A stretch of DNA of 64,000 nt. Origin: Prado023 sp963777855. Its GTDB lineage: Bacteria > Actinomycetota > Actinomycetes > S36-B12 > CAIYMF01. A model generated the notes under the pieces. That model worked only from the letters and a program-made list of their open reading frames with translations. It did not search any database and was not told the DNA's origin. The stretch lies in the NCBI GenBank assembly GCA_963777855.1, contig CAVZRW010000009.1, forward strand, positions 221,467 to 285,466. The letters run 5' to 3'. Both the position numbers and the translations under genes were made by a program. Positions 21,079 through 29,797 of the stretch are shown here, piece by piece (the first letter of the stretch is position 1; every line of letters starts with the position of its first letter).

Positions 21079-21894
21079 TCATTCCGTCTCGTGGATGAAG
21101 TCCAGGATCGTCTGGGTGTCCAGGCGCAGTGCGTGTTCCGGGGTCTGGCAGTACGGGCCGGCCCAGTGGCTGATCGCCACGATCATCGGGGAGCCATCGA
21201 CGTCGACGATCCGGGGAGCTCCGGAGTCCCCGGCGCAGGGCCCGCTGCCGCCGGCCGCGATGTTCCCGAGCAGATGCACGGTCGTGGGATCGACGCCGGT
21301 GATCCGCTGCGGGGCGTACGTTCGGTAGCCGTCGTTGAAGTCGGAGAACCCGTTGCGGCCGCCGGTCCGGTCACGGGTCATCCCGTAGCCGACGATGGTG
21401 GCCTGCTGTCCCGTCAGGTGCATCGAGTCGAGCTGCCCGGCGGTGGGCAGTGTGGGAAGCGCCCCGACGTCGACCGACTCGTCCAGGACGTACACACCGA
21501 CGTCCAGCTTCCAGCCCTTGCCTGGCCAGCCGGGGGCCGTGAAGCCCTGGCCCGTGCGCAGCGACGCGGGCAGCTCGGGCATGAACCCGGAGGCATCAGC
21601 GTCCAGGGTCATCCCCTCGATCTTGCTGCCGAAGCCGAACACCGACTCCAGGTACGCCTGGTCGAAGCAGTGCCCCGCCGCGAGGAACACCGTGGGGCTG
21701 ACCATGGTCCCGGAGCACCAGTAGTGGTACTCGGTGGCGTCGGCAGTCGGGACGCTGATGATCAGGGTCCCGACGTAGGGGTAGGCAGCCTCATCGTCCG
21801 GATGGCCGTTGACGACTGCCGATACGGGTGCGCTCATCAGTGCCAACGCCACGGCGGCCACCGCGGCGCAGGCCAGCGCGATTCTTGGTCTCAT
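21079..21894 (-). CDS. Secreted trypsin-like serine protease
   Basis: From the ATG at 21894 the protein has a Sec signal peptide (MRPRIALACAAVAAVALALM, cleavage near SAPVSA). The S1 domain follows with VVNGHPDDEAAYPYVGTL. The triad is visible: His in FLAAGHCFD, Asp in KLDVGVYVLDE and Ser in GPCAGDSGAPRIV. Cysteines flank the His and Ser loops, consistent with disulfides. The Ser motif is GDSGAP, not GDSGGP. An ATG 51 bases upstream is also in frame but would spoil the signal peptide. It is a single gene with no inhibitor next to it. Likely a general extracellular protease; specificity is not clear. Confidence 0.87.
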   Translation of the reverse strand: MRPRIALACAAVAAVALALMSAPVSAVVNGHPDDEAAYPYVGTLIISVPTADATEYHYWCSGTMVSPTVFLAAGHCFDQAYLESVFGFGSKIEGMTLDADASGFMPELPASLRTGQGFTAPGWPGKGWKLDVGVYVLDESVDVGALPTLPTAGQLDSMHLTGQQATIVGYGMTRDRTGGRNGFSDFNDGYRTYAPQRITGVDPTTVHLLGNIAAGGSGPCAGDSGAPRIVDVDGSPMIVAISHWAGPYCQTPEHALRLDTQTILDFIHETE

Positions 21895-22020
21895 CTCTGT
21901 TCCATCCCTTCGTGCGCGCCACAGCGGGTGCGGCAGCGGTCGCACCGGCCGGCCCGAGCTCCCGTCTGCAGCGTTCCCTCCATCACGAGGCCCGACCCGC
22001 CAGCCCTCGCGGTGCCCTTG

Positions 22021-22485
22021 TCAGAACGTGATGCGTTCCAGCTCGTGCTCCTTGAGGATGTCGCCCATCCCCCAGAAGAAGGCCTGGCCGTGCGGGATCC
22101 GGAAGATCTGATGCAGCGGGTCCTCCGCGCCCTTGCCGAGCGGGGCCAGGAAGGGCATGTCCTGCTCCAGGAGGCGATGCTTGAGGGCCGGGTCGTCGAG
22201 GAACTCGACTTCGCCGGTGACCCTGAGGGTGCGCGCCGTGGCCAGGTCACCGCCGTTGAAGAAGCAGACCTCCGTCTTCGGGTTGGCCTTCAACTGCTGG
22301 CAGACGTCCTTGGGCTCCAGGGTCTGGAAGTAGAAACCGGTCTCATCGGCGAACCAGAACAGCCAGCCGCGGACATGGGGCTGGTCTGCGTCGGTCGTGG
22401 CCAGGAAGCACACCGGGTGCTCGGCGGCGAAGGCGATCGCCTCATCCAGGGACCCGGTAGCCTCACCTGTGACTGTGGTGCTCAT
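22021..22485 (-). CDS. Pyridoxamine 5'-phosphate oxidase family (flavin-binding) protein
   Basis: The 154-residue protein has the split-barrel fold of PPOX-type FMN proteins: LDEAIAFAAEHPVCFLATTDADQPHVRGWLFWFADETGFYF at the N-terminus and TEVCFFNGGDLATARTLRVTGEVEFLDD in the middle. Members bind FMN, F420 or heme and act as oxidoreductases on varied substrates; the true PdxH PLP-binding residues are not evident. The frame stays open upstream, but ATG at 22485 begins the conserved part. Its start is only 12 bases from, and divergent to, the start of a HigA-like gene. Confidence 0.78.
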   Translation of the reverse strand: MSTTVTGEATGSLDEAIAFAAEHPVCFLATTDADQPHVRGWLFWFADETGFYFQTLEPKDVCQQLKANPKTEVCFFNGGDLATARTLRVTGEVEFLDDPALKHRLLEQDMPFLAPLGKGAEDPLHQIFRIPHGQAFFWGMGDILKEHELERITF

Positions 22486-22497
22486 GATCCCGGCGAG

Positions 22498-22758
22498 GTG
22501 CTGATGGAGGAGTTCCTCGAGCCGCTGGGAGTCACGCAGCATCGGCTGGCAGTCGAGATCGGAGTGCCGCCACGGCGGATCAACGAGATCGTGCACGGCA
22601 AGCGTCGGATCACCGCGGACACTGCGCTTCGACTCGCTCGGTACTTCGGCACCACGGACCGCTTCTGGCTGAACCTGCAGACCCGCTACGACCTGGAGAT
22701 CGAGAAGGACAACCTGGGCGCCGCCCTCGAGGCGATCCGCCCGCTGAAGTCGGCCTGA
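22498..22758 (+). CDS. higA: HigA-family antitoxin / XRE regulator, orphan
   Basis: The sequence PGEVLMEEFLEPLGVTQHRL then VPPRRINEIVHGKRRITAD and ALRLARYFGTTDRFWLNLQ is a near-canonical HigA (VapI-type) helix-turn-helix antitoxin. Family members normally start about ten residues before HPGE. Here the in-frame sequence upstream (CGAHDPGE) has no ATG or GTG, so GTG 22498 is only the first usable start and a lost 5' end or an indel is possible. HigB toxin would be expected directly upstream; that space is taken by the divergent PPOX gene and none follows either. As annotated it is an orphan, perhaps a plain transcription regulator of its neighbour. Confidence 0.8.
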   Translation: MLMEEFLEPLGVTQHRLAVEIGVPPRRINEIVHGKRRITADTALRLARYFGTTDRFWLNLQTRYDLEIEKDNLGAALEAIRPLKSA

Positions 22759-22934
22759 CCCCGCCCTGACCCCGCCCAATGGGCAAGCCGGGAGCCGTGC
22801 GCGACTTGCGATTCCGCGCTGCGCCACCCCACTACCTGCCGAGTTCAGAATCTGGGTGAGACGCTTGACTGCGAGAAGCGAGTCAACGAGTGCTCCGTGA
22901 GCCTTTCCGAGCGTTCGGTCGACGTGGCACGTGC

Positions 22935-23031
22935 GGCCTGTCTCCCGAGGCTTGGCGGCGGTGGGGGAGAGGGCAACCGTTCCCCGCATCCGGCCCCCCA
23001 CGTGGCTGAGAGCTTGACAGTCACTCGCGGC
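22935..23031. repeat. 97-bp intergenic repeat, copy B
   Basis: This is the second copy of the block at 16559-16655, same strand, about nine bases in ten identical. It sits in the 538-base gap 22759-23296 between higA and the LuxR gene, where I see no gene. Confidence 0.85.
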
Positions 23032-23296
23032 GATGCGCCGCGGTGTTGATCCGAGGCGCGGAGTCTGCGATCAGAGGGCCGGGAACGCTCCGTCGAGGCC
23101 GAGGCCAAGTCGTACGCCTCACTCGGCTCTCGGCGCCTGCAACTGTGGTCGAGCCGGCCGGTGAACCAGTCGGACGCTGGCTGGATCGCCTGGCCAGCGT
23201 CGAGGCGATCCTGCGCATCCATGAGCTTGCCCCGGAGATGCAGCCGGGCTTGTTCGCGGCGGCCGCGCACAGCCCCGGGATGGACGGCGCATCTGG

Positions 23297-24386
23297 CTAC
23301 GGGTGGGCCTCGAGCGCGTCGGAGGGCTGGAGGTGACCGCCGGCATTGAGGGGGTCGTGGGCGACGATGCCGGGAAGTTGGTCGTGGAAGAAGACCTGCG
23401 CGAGCAGCTCGCGCCGCGACCGGGTGTCTGTCTTGGCGAAGACTGCTTTCAGGTGGTCCTGCACGGTCCACGGGCTGATCACGAGTCGCTCGGCGATGGC
23501 CGCCGTGTCGAGTCCGCGTGCGACGAGAGTGGCGATCTCCCGCTCGCGCGGCGTCAGCCCGAACACCTCCAGGCGCAGCGGCAGGGCGTACTCCTCCCCG
23601 GCCCGTTCAACGATGATCGCGACCCGACCATTGGCGCTGCCATCGGGCAGGGATCCGTGCAGCGTCAGCCATCCCGACGACGTGGGTACGTGAAGAGGCG
23701 GAGCAGTGCGTCCCTGCCGGCCGCGGCGTCGAACGTCGGCCGCAAGCGTGAGCACCGGTGCAGGGACCTCCCGGTGGGCCGGGTCGTCGTGGACCAGCGG
23801 CCCCAGAAGTGCGGCCGCAGGAGGTGTCGTGAGCTCGATGTCATCGGTCGCATCGAGGATCAGCAGGCCCGGTGCCCGCGGGTCATCGGGCCGACGGGCT
23901 GCATCGACGCGGTACGAGGCCTTGAGCTCCGCGATCGGACGTGACGCGCGATGGTTCGGGCCTCATCCGGGGTGAAGTCGCCCGTGGCCTCCGTGCGGTG
24001 GCATCTCGAAGGGGGTGCCGATCGGGGCGAGGTACTCCAGGTACGGGAGCGGGGATCGCCACCGGCGAGCGGCGCGCGGCGAGGTCGGCGAAGGTGTTGA
24101 CATCGTCGCGCAGGTACTCGCTGGTGACCACGGCGCCTGCTGCCATCGCCTCGGTCTCCGGCGTGAGGAAGCCGCCGGCCATCAGCTCCACCGGATTCGC
24201 CGTAGTGAGCAGGCGGGTGTCCGGGTCCAGACCGTGCCAGCAGAACGCATCAACGGGCATCACGTGACGGATCCGCGCGGCGAGCTCGGTGTGCAGCTGC
24301 CCGTACGGCAGGCCGCGAGCGCCCACGCGCTCGATGTCGGCGGCCAGCCTGAGCGGATCCCATCGGGTCACCTCGCCATGGTGCAC
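23297..24386 (-). CDS. LuxR-family transcriptional regulator, frameshifted
   Basis: The C-terminal 70 residues are a LuxR/GerE helix-turn-helix: FGLTPREREIATLVARGLDTAAIAERLVISPWTVQDHLKAVFAKT. The N-terminal half, in another frame, contains LRLAADIERVGARGLPYGQLHTELAARIRHVMPVDAFCWHGLDPDT, a GAF-like sensor region found in actinobacterial LuxR proteins of this type. The frames meet near 23,950, by indel. The start is uncertain; GTG at 24386 is the closest in-frame codon to the conserved region. It is divergent from the small gene at 24514, which it may regulate. Confidence 0.75.
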
Positions 24387-24513
24387 GCGATCGAGGCCCC
24401 GGGCTACCACATGCAGGAAAGATCCCAGATCCCGGGGGATGCCCGCCCCAGCGCGTGCGGGCGACGCTGAGCACGACGCCGATCCCCGGCGATCGCCAGA
24501 CAAGGAGCCCGCC

Positions 24514-24894
24514 ATGACCCTCGACATGAGTCCGACCCGCGTCACCACTCAGACCGTCTGCTTCGCCGCCCCGTTGCTCCCCGGTACCTCGACGCACGAC
24601 CGCGACGAGATGCTCTCGTGCTGGCAGGGCGAGCGCCGCGAGGAGCACACCCAGTCACGCCGTGCCCACGGCATCACCCGCGAGGCCGTGTGGATCCAGT
24701 CCACCCCGGCCGGCGACGTGGCCGTCGTCCTCATCGAGTCACCGGACCTGCCTCAAGCGCTCCTCGGGCTCGCCACCTCCCAGGAGCCCTTCGACGTGTG
24801 GTTCCGCGAGCACCTGATGACCGTGCACGGCATGGACCTCGGGGCCGGGATGGCGTTGCCCGAGCAGGTCCTCAACTTCCAGGACGGCTCGTGA
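24514..24894 (+). CDS. Uncharacterised 126-residue protein
   Basis: I do not recognise a named family with certainty. The protein reads as a compact alpha/beta domain with EMLSCWQGERREEHTQSRRAHGI, a strand VWIQSTPAGDVAVVLIES and a C-terminal FDVWFREHLMTVHGMDL, reminiscent of dimeric alpha-beta barrel proteins used as small-molecule enzymes. ATG at 24514 has an AAGGAG site at the right spacing and the frame is intact. It is divergent from the LuxR gene, with 127 bases between starts, so it is a candidate target of that regulator. Confidence 0.6.
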   Translation: MTLDMSPTRVTTQTVCFAAPLLPGTSTHDRDEMLSCWQGERREEHTQSRRAHGITREAVWIQSTPAGDVAVVLIESPDLPQALLGLATSQEPFDVWFREHLMTVHGMDLGAGMALPEQVLNFQDGS

Positions 24895-24998
24895 CAGACC
24901 CCGTTGCCCCCGACCTGATCATGCTCGAAGGCCCGGTCCTCCAGCGGATCGGGGCTTCGAGCGTGGGCAGCTCTCTGGGCTGTGACGTCTGCCCCCAC

Positions 24999-25029
24999 CG
25001 TGCGCGATAGGCGGCGGGAGGACGCACCG
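24999..25029. repeat. 30-bp repeat, family 2 copy 4
   Basis: The word CGTGCGCGATAGGCGGCG continues to GGACGCACCGCC. On the minus strand it gives VRPPAAYRARWG, aligned without gaps to copies 1 and 2. It abuts the end of the pterin dehydratase core, where that gene's reading becomes unlike its family. Confidence 0.55.
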
Positions 25030-25035
25030 CCGGAT

Positions 25036-25316
25036 TGCCGATGGTCGAGCGGGCGTGCGAGGTCGAGGTCGTGACTGGTGATTCCGCGAACGTCGTGGCT
25101 GGCGAGGGTGACAATCACGTCGGAGTACGTGAGTTGAATGTCGGGGTGGTGGTTGGCGGCCTCGGCCGCTGCACCGATCCTGTTGACCAGGGCGAGGCCG
25201 GCTTGGAAGTCGCCGGTGCGGAACCGAGCCTTGATGCGTCCCGATATCTGCCGCCAGTCCTCGAGGCTGGCGTCACGTACCTGTGTCGCGGACAACTTCT
25301 CCCGAGGTTCTGTCAT
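25036..25316 (-). CDS. phhB: Pterin-4a-carbinolamine dehydratase, 3' end uncertain
   Basis: This small enzyme dehydrates 4a-hydroxytetrahydrobiopterin; in bacteria some members have moonlighting or unknown roles. The 90-residue core shows the family pattern: SLEDWRQISGRIKARFRTGDF, then FQAGLALVNRIGAAAEAANHHPDI with the EAANHHPD active-site motif, and LTYSDVIVTLASHDVRGITSHDLDLAR. After that the frame continues without a stop to 24753 into sequence unlike the family, so an indel near 25,050 probably hides the true stop. ATG at 25316 fits the usual N-terminus. Confidence 0.72.
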
Positions 25317-25553
25317 GCTTCCCGCTCCGTCTGGGGTGAGGGGAGTTGCCCTCCGCCACAAGGTAGTGGCGGCTCAGGACGAAGGCCACCCACACGACCG
25401 CGATCGGCCAGGTGCGCATTGGGTTACGCGAGGAGGTCCCCGGAGACGTTCTTCGTTCGCCCGTTCTTCTCGGTGCCTCAATGCTCGACCGACTCACGTG
25501 TCATCCTGCTGTCGGCGCGTGGGGCGGCCGGCAAGAGCGTCACGGCCGACGCT

Positions 25554-26039
25554 CTATCGGAGCGCCTTGGGGCGCCCGTCTGGCGCCTTCAGGACGATGC
25601 CGCAGTCTCGAGGGCGTGTGTGTACTCGACCCTCGTTCAGCATCTTGGGGTCACGGACCCGCTGCCAGTTCTCCGGGCTGGGCAGCAGGGCCAGTATCAC
25701 TGAACGGGTGGGTCCATCGTTCGTGAACGCCGCCTCCGCGGCCGCCTGAGCAGCCAGCAGATGATCCCCGAACCGTTCGTCTGAGTTCGCCCGGACAGAT
25801 GCGGCCAACAGGTGGGCCTGAGCCGGATCAGTGAGGGGGAGGTCCGTCCCCTGCTCCACGCACCATCGGACGGCCCGGTCGGCCGCCTGCTCCAACCGGC
25901 GATCCCTGAGCACCTCGTTCATACTGTCCCAGAGCTCGTAGGTCACCACTTGATCCCGCGTGAGCGCCAGCGCAAGGACCTCGGGTTCCACGCGCGTCAG
26001 TTGAACGATGTCGTCCAGCAGCGCGGACAGGGCACCCAA
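25554..26039 (-). CDS. Hypothetical alpha-helical protein
   Basis: I do not recognise this 161-residue protein. It looks fully helical, without signal peptide or membrane segment: LSALLDDIVQLTRVEPEVLALALT, ELWDSMNEVLRDRRLEQAADRAVRWCVEQG, then AAQAAAEAAFTNDGPTRSVILALLPSPENWQRVRDPKMLNEG. The clear codon structure and lack of stops over 480 bases support coding, but the other strand is also open here. It is read in the same direction as the oxidase gene upstream, with about 145 bases between. Confidence 0.5.
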   Translation of the reverse strand: MGALSALLDDIVQLTRVEPEVLALALTRDQVVTYELWDSMNEVLRDRRLEQAADRAVRWCVEQGTDLPLTDPAQAHLLAASVRANSDERFGDHLLAAQAAAEAAFTNDGPTRSVILALLPSPENWQRVRDPKMLNEGRVHTRPRDCGIVLKAPDGRPKALR

Positions 26040-26183
26040 TGCTGGCGACCGACCCCGGCTGGAATCCCTCCACCGCCGCGAGCACGTCCCGGGCCTTCGA
26101 TCCCACGTCGCCTCCCCCCCCTCGTGCTGCGGATCGTACGACGTGCCGAGATCCGGTTGCCCCCCGGTCGGCTGACCGAGGGG

Positions 26184-27561
26184 TCAGTGGCCCAGGAGGC
26201 GGCCGAAGACCTCGGCGCGGCGGGCCCGGCGACCGGTGCGCGCCTCGACGACGTCGGCCGAGTTCATCACCGCCAGGCCGCCGTTCGCGCCCAGCCAGCG
26301 CAGGGGCTCGGGCTCCCAGCGACGCGAGCGGTGGTTGACCCACGGCAGGGTCGTGAGCTCCGAGGGGGTGCCCGTGATCAGGTCGGCCAGCGTTCGCCCG
26401 GCGAGGTTGGAGGTGCCCACGCCGTCGCCGACGTAGCCCCCGGCCCAGGCCAGGCCGGTGCGGCGGTCCAGGCCGCACGAGGCGTACCAGTCGCGCGGGA
26501 TGCCCAGCGGCCCGCCCCAGCGGTGGGTCACCCGGTGCCCGGCGACGGCGGGGAACAGCTCGGTGAGCGTGGTCCACAGGCCCTCGTGCACCGAGTCGAC
26601 CCGGTCGTAAGCCGGGTCGATGCGCGAGCCGAAGTGGTACGGCGCCCCGCGGCCGCCGAAGGCCAGCCGGCCGTCGGCGGTGCGCTGGCCGTAGATGATC
26701 AGGTGCCGGCCGTCGTTGAAGGTCTCGCGCGCCGCCAGGCCGATCTCGGCCCACACCTCCTCGGGCAGCGGCTCGGTGGCGAGCATCAGCGAGTACACGG
26801 GCAGCACGTCGCGGGTCGAGCCCGGCAGGGTCGCGGTGAACGCCTCGGTCGCCCGCACCACGTGGGGCGCGCGCACGTCGCCGCGCTCGGTGCGGACCAC
26901 GCCCGGCTCGATGCGGGTCACTCGTGTGTGCTCGTGGAGGGCGACCCCGGCGGCGACCACGCGGTCGGCGAGGCCCGCGTACCAGCTTCGCCGGGTGGAT
27001 GGCCGCGCAGTGCGGGGTGTACGTGGCGCCCAGCACGTCGGTGGCGCCGGCGCGGGCACGGGCCTCGTCGGCGTCGAGCAGGCGGTAGTCGCCCGGCCCG
27101 AAGCCCCACGCGCGCCAGTGCTCGACCTCGGCCTGTGCGCGTTCGAGCTGCACCGGAGTGCGCGCGAGGCTGATCGTGCCGCCCTTGGCCCAGTCCACGT
27201 CGAGGCCCTCGGCCGCGACGACGCGGCCCACCTCGTCGACGGTCTCGTGCATCGCGACCTGCATGGCCACGGCACCGGTGCGCGAGTCCCCGCGCGCGAT
27301 CTTCTCCAGCGACGCGGGGAACAGCGCCGAGCACCAGCCGCCGTTGCGCCCGCTCGCGCCGAACCCGGCGATCTCGGCCTCGAGGATCGCGATCCGCAGG
27401 CCGGGATCGCGCTGGGCCAGGTAGTAGGCCGTCCACAGGCCGGTGTAGCCCGCTCCGACGATGGCCACGTCCACGTCGAGGTCGCCGTCGAGGGCCTGCC
27501 GTGGGGCCGGCGGCTCGCCGAGCGAGTCCCACCAGAGCGACAGCGTGCGCACGTCGGTCAT
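26184..27561 (-). CDS. FAD-dependent amine oxidase (PuuB/DAO-like), one frameshift
   Basis: A DAO-superfamily oxidase: after an N-terminal SLWWDSLGE come the FAD dinucleotide fold DVAIVGAGYTGLWTAYYLAQRDP and FGASGRNGGWCSALFP, both typical of gamma-glutamylputrescine oxidase and related polyamine oxidases. The C-terminal half, in a second frame from about 26,985, has TEAFTATLPGSTRDVLPVYS, GGRGAPYHFGSRIDPAYD and the closing FAD motif GLAWAGGYVGDGVGTSNLAGRTL. Its start overlaps the PPOX stop by four bases, placing it in the Lrp-aminotransferase operon. Likely role is oxidative deamination of a polyamine or its glutamyl derivative; the exact substrate is inferred from context. Confidence 0.82.
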
Positions 27562-28220
27562 CGAAGGGCCTCCGGGAGGTCGGGGGAGCGGTGTGCGTCG
27601 CTGCCCGGTTCGGGGACCGGCGTTCCGGCCGCCAGGCGGATCGGCAGCTGGCCTGCCCAGACGGGCCAGTCCGCCTCGGCGGCGTCCTCGGGGCCGCCGT
27701 CGCGGGTCTTGACCGAGAACTCTGCCAGGGGAAGCGCGAGCACGGTGGTGGCCGCGACCTCCTTGACCCTCATCGGCCGCAGAGCGTCCCACCGCCCCGG
27801 GGTGAGGTGCTCGGTGAGCGTGCGCAGCGCGGCTTCCTTCTCCGGGCCCTCAAGCGCGACGGCGGTGCCGAAGACCACGAGGCAGCGGTAGTTCATGCTC
27901 GACTCGAACGCGCTGCGGGCCAGGACCAGCCCGTCGAGGTGGGTGACCGTGAGGCATACCGGCAGCCCGGACGCGGCGGCGCGGAACAGTCCCGATCCGG
28001 TCGAGCCGTGGAACAGCACCCGGTCCCCGTCGGGCGCGACGGCCACGGGGAGCGTGACGGGCCAGCCATCCGGGCGCACGACCGCGACGTGGCCGATCAG
28101 CGCAGAGGCCAGGATCGCTCGGGCTCCGGCAGGGTCCTGGGAACCGCGCTCGGCCATCCGGGTCAGCGCGGTCCGCGGGGAAGGCGGGGAAGCGTCGGTC
28201 GTGTCCGTGCGTTGCGTCAC
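27558..28220 (-). CDS. PPOX-class flavin-binding protein
   Basis: The 220-residue protein has the FMN split barrel: ARAILASALIGHVAVVRPDGWPVTLPVAVAPDGDRVLFHGSTGSG, followed by LDGLVLARSAFESSMNYRCLVVFGTAVALEG. This is the Nim/FlaRed-like branch of pyridoxamine phosphate oxidase-like proteins. Biochemical role is unknown; in several actinobacteria such a gene sits with putrescine-catabolism genes, as here. Its stop overlaps the start of the oxidase gene, and a hairpin lies between it and the aminotransferase. Confidence 0.75.
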   Translation of the reverse strand: MTQRTDTTDASPPSPRTALTRMAERGSQDPAGARAILASALIGHVAVVRPDGWPVTLPVAVAPDGDRVLFHGSTGSGLFRAAASGLPVCLTVTHLDGLVLARSAFESSMNYRCLVVFGTAVALEGPEKEAALRTLTEHLTPGRWDALRPMRVKEVAATTVLALPLAEFSVKTRDGGPEDAAEADWPVWAGQLPIRLAAGTPVPEPGSDAHRSPDLPEALR

Positions 28221-28288
28221 GGGAGGCTCTCCTTCCTCTCACCCCGTCGGGATTTGGGCCCCGTCGTGGGTGGGCATTTCGCGCTTCG

Positions 28289-28326
28289 GGCCCCCGTCGA
28301 GAGGGTTTCGCCCTCGAATCGGGGCC
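28289..28326 (-). terminator. Hairpin between aminotransferase and PPOX genes
   Basis: Arms GGCCCC-GTCGAGAGGG and CCCTCGA-ATCGGGGCC (28289-28326) pair around a short loop. No U-tract follows. It may reduce read-through from the aminotransferase into the two downstream genes. The gap 28221-28396 holds nothing else. Confidence 0.5.
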
Positions 28327-28396
28327 AGATCCCCGCCGTCCGGGGCCGTCCCCGCCGCCCCGCCGTCCGGGCGGTCCCTGGCCACGCCTGCCTCGG

Positions 28397-29797
28397 CTAC
28401 AGGAGCTTGAGGCCTTCCGTCAGCACCGCGCGCAGGATGCCCTCGATCTCGTCGAACTCGGGCTGGCCGACGGTCAGCGGCGGGGCCAGCTGGATCACCG
28501 GGTCGCCGCGGTCGTCGGCGCGGCAGTACAGCCCGGCGTCGAACAGGGCCTTGGAGAGGTACCCGCGCAGCAGTCGCTCGGCCTCGTCGTCGTCGAAGGT
28601 CTCCTTGGTGGCCTTGTCCTTGACCAGCTCGATGCCGTAGAAGTACCCGGCGCCGCGCACGTCGCCGACGATCGGCAGGTCGAGCAGCTTCTCCAGCGTG
28701 GCCCGGAACGCGGCCTCGTTGGCCTGCACGTGGGCGTTGAGGCCCTCGCGCTCGAAGATGTCGAGGTTGGCCAGCGCGGCGGCCGCCGAGACCGGGTGCC
28801 CGCCCCACGTGTAGCCGTGCAGGAAGGTATTGGCTCCGGTCGCGAAGGGCTCGAAGAGCCGGTCGTGAACCATCATCGCGCCCAGCGGCGCGTAGCCGGA
28901 GGTGATGCCCTTGGCGAAGGTGATGATGTCCGGCTGCACGCCGAAGCGGTTCATCGCGAAGTAGTCGCCGATGCGGCCCATCGCGCAGATCGTCTCGTCG
29001 GCGACCATGAGCACGTCGTACTCGTCGCAGATCTCGCGCACGCGCTGCAGGTACCCGGGCGGCGGCGGGAAGCATCCGCCCGAGTTCTGCACCGGCTCGA
29101 GGAACACCGCGGCCACGCTCTCGGGGCCCTCGAACTCGATCGCCTCGGCGATGCGGTCGGCGGCCCAGCGGCCGAACGCCGTCAGGTCGTCGGCGTGGTG
29201 CGGCGCCCGGTAGAAGTTCGTGTTGGGCACCTTGTGGGCGCCGGGGACCAGCGGCTCGAACGGGGTCTTGGCCGACGGGATCCCGGTGATGCTCAGCGCG
29301 CCCTGCGGGGTGCCGTGGTAGGCGACGTTGCGGCTGATCACCTTGTGCTTGGTGGGCTTGCCGGTGAGCTTGAAGTACTGCTTGGCCAGCTTCCACGCGG
29401 ACTCGACCGCCTCGCCGCCGCCGGTCGTGAAGAAGGTGCGGTTGATGTCCGCCGGGGCCAGCTGCCCGAGGCGGTCGGCCAGCTCGATGGCGGCCGGGTG
29501 GGCGTAGGACCACAGCGGGAAGAACGCCAGCTGCTGGGCCTGGCGGGCCATCGCCTCGGCGATCTCGGCGCGGCCGTGGCCGACCTGCACCGTGAACAGC
29601 CCAGCCAGGCCGTCGAGGTAGGACTTGCCCTGGTCGTCCCAGATGCGCGCCCCCTCCCCGCGCACGATCACCGGCACGTGCCCGGCGCCGGTCTCGTAGA
29701 CCGAGTGCCGGGTGAAGTGCATCCAGAGCCGGTCGCGGGCCACCTCGGCCAGCGTGTCGGTGCCGGCCTCGGAGAAGGACATCTCGCTGATGGTCAT
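28397..29797 (-). CDS. Class III PLP-dependent aminotransferase (putrescine/beta-alanine-pyruvate type)
   Basis: The enzyme transfers an omega-amino group to pyruvate or 2-oxoglutarate using PLP. From ATG 29797 it has 466 residues. Motifs include RIWDDQGKSYLDGLAGLFTVQVGHG, the PLP phosphate loop TGGGEAVESAWKLAKQY, ISRNVAYHGTPQGAL, VADETICAMGRIG (Asp to the pyridine N) and FAKGITSGYAPLGAMM with the Schiff-base lysine. HGYTWGGHPVSAAAALAN precedes the small domain. This pattern is that of SpuC/omega-amino acid-pyruvate transaminases. The start overlaps the Lrp stop (ATGA). Context with pot transporter, FAD oxidases and aldehyde dehydrogenases suggests putrescine or related diamines as substrate. 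Confidence 0.87.
   Translation of the reverse strand: MTISEMSFSEAGTDTLAEVARDRLWMHFTRHSVYETGAGHVPVIVRGEGARIWDDQGKSYLDGLAGLFTVQVGHGRAEIAEAMARQAQQLAFFPLWSYAHPAAIELADRLGQLAPADINRTFFTTGGGEAVESAWKLAKQYFKLTGKPTKHKVISRNVAYHGTPQGALSITGIPSAKTPFEPLVPGAHKVPNTNFYRAPHHADDLTAFGRWAADRIAEAIEFEGPESVAAVFLEPVQNSGGCFPPPPGYLQRVREICDEYDVLMVADETICAMGRIGDYFAMNRFGVQPDIITFAKGITSGYAPLGAMMVHDRLFEPFATGANTFLHGYTWGGHPVSAAAALANLDIFEREGLNAHVQANEAAFRATLEKLLDLPIVGDVRGAGYFYGIELVKDKATKETFDDDEAERLLRGYLSKALFDAGLYCRADDRGDPVIQLAPPLTVGQPEFDEIEGILRAVLTEGLKLL

Noticed and set aside
22498..22758. A complete HigBA toxin-antitoxin pair
   Set aside because: No toxin frame was found on either side of the antitoxin.
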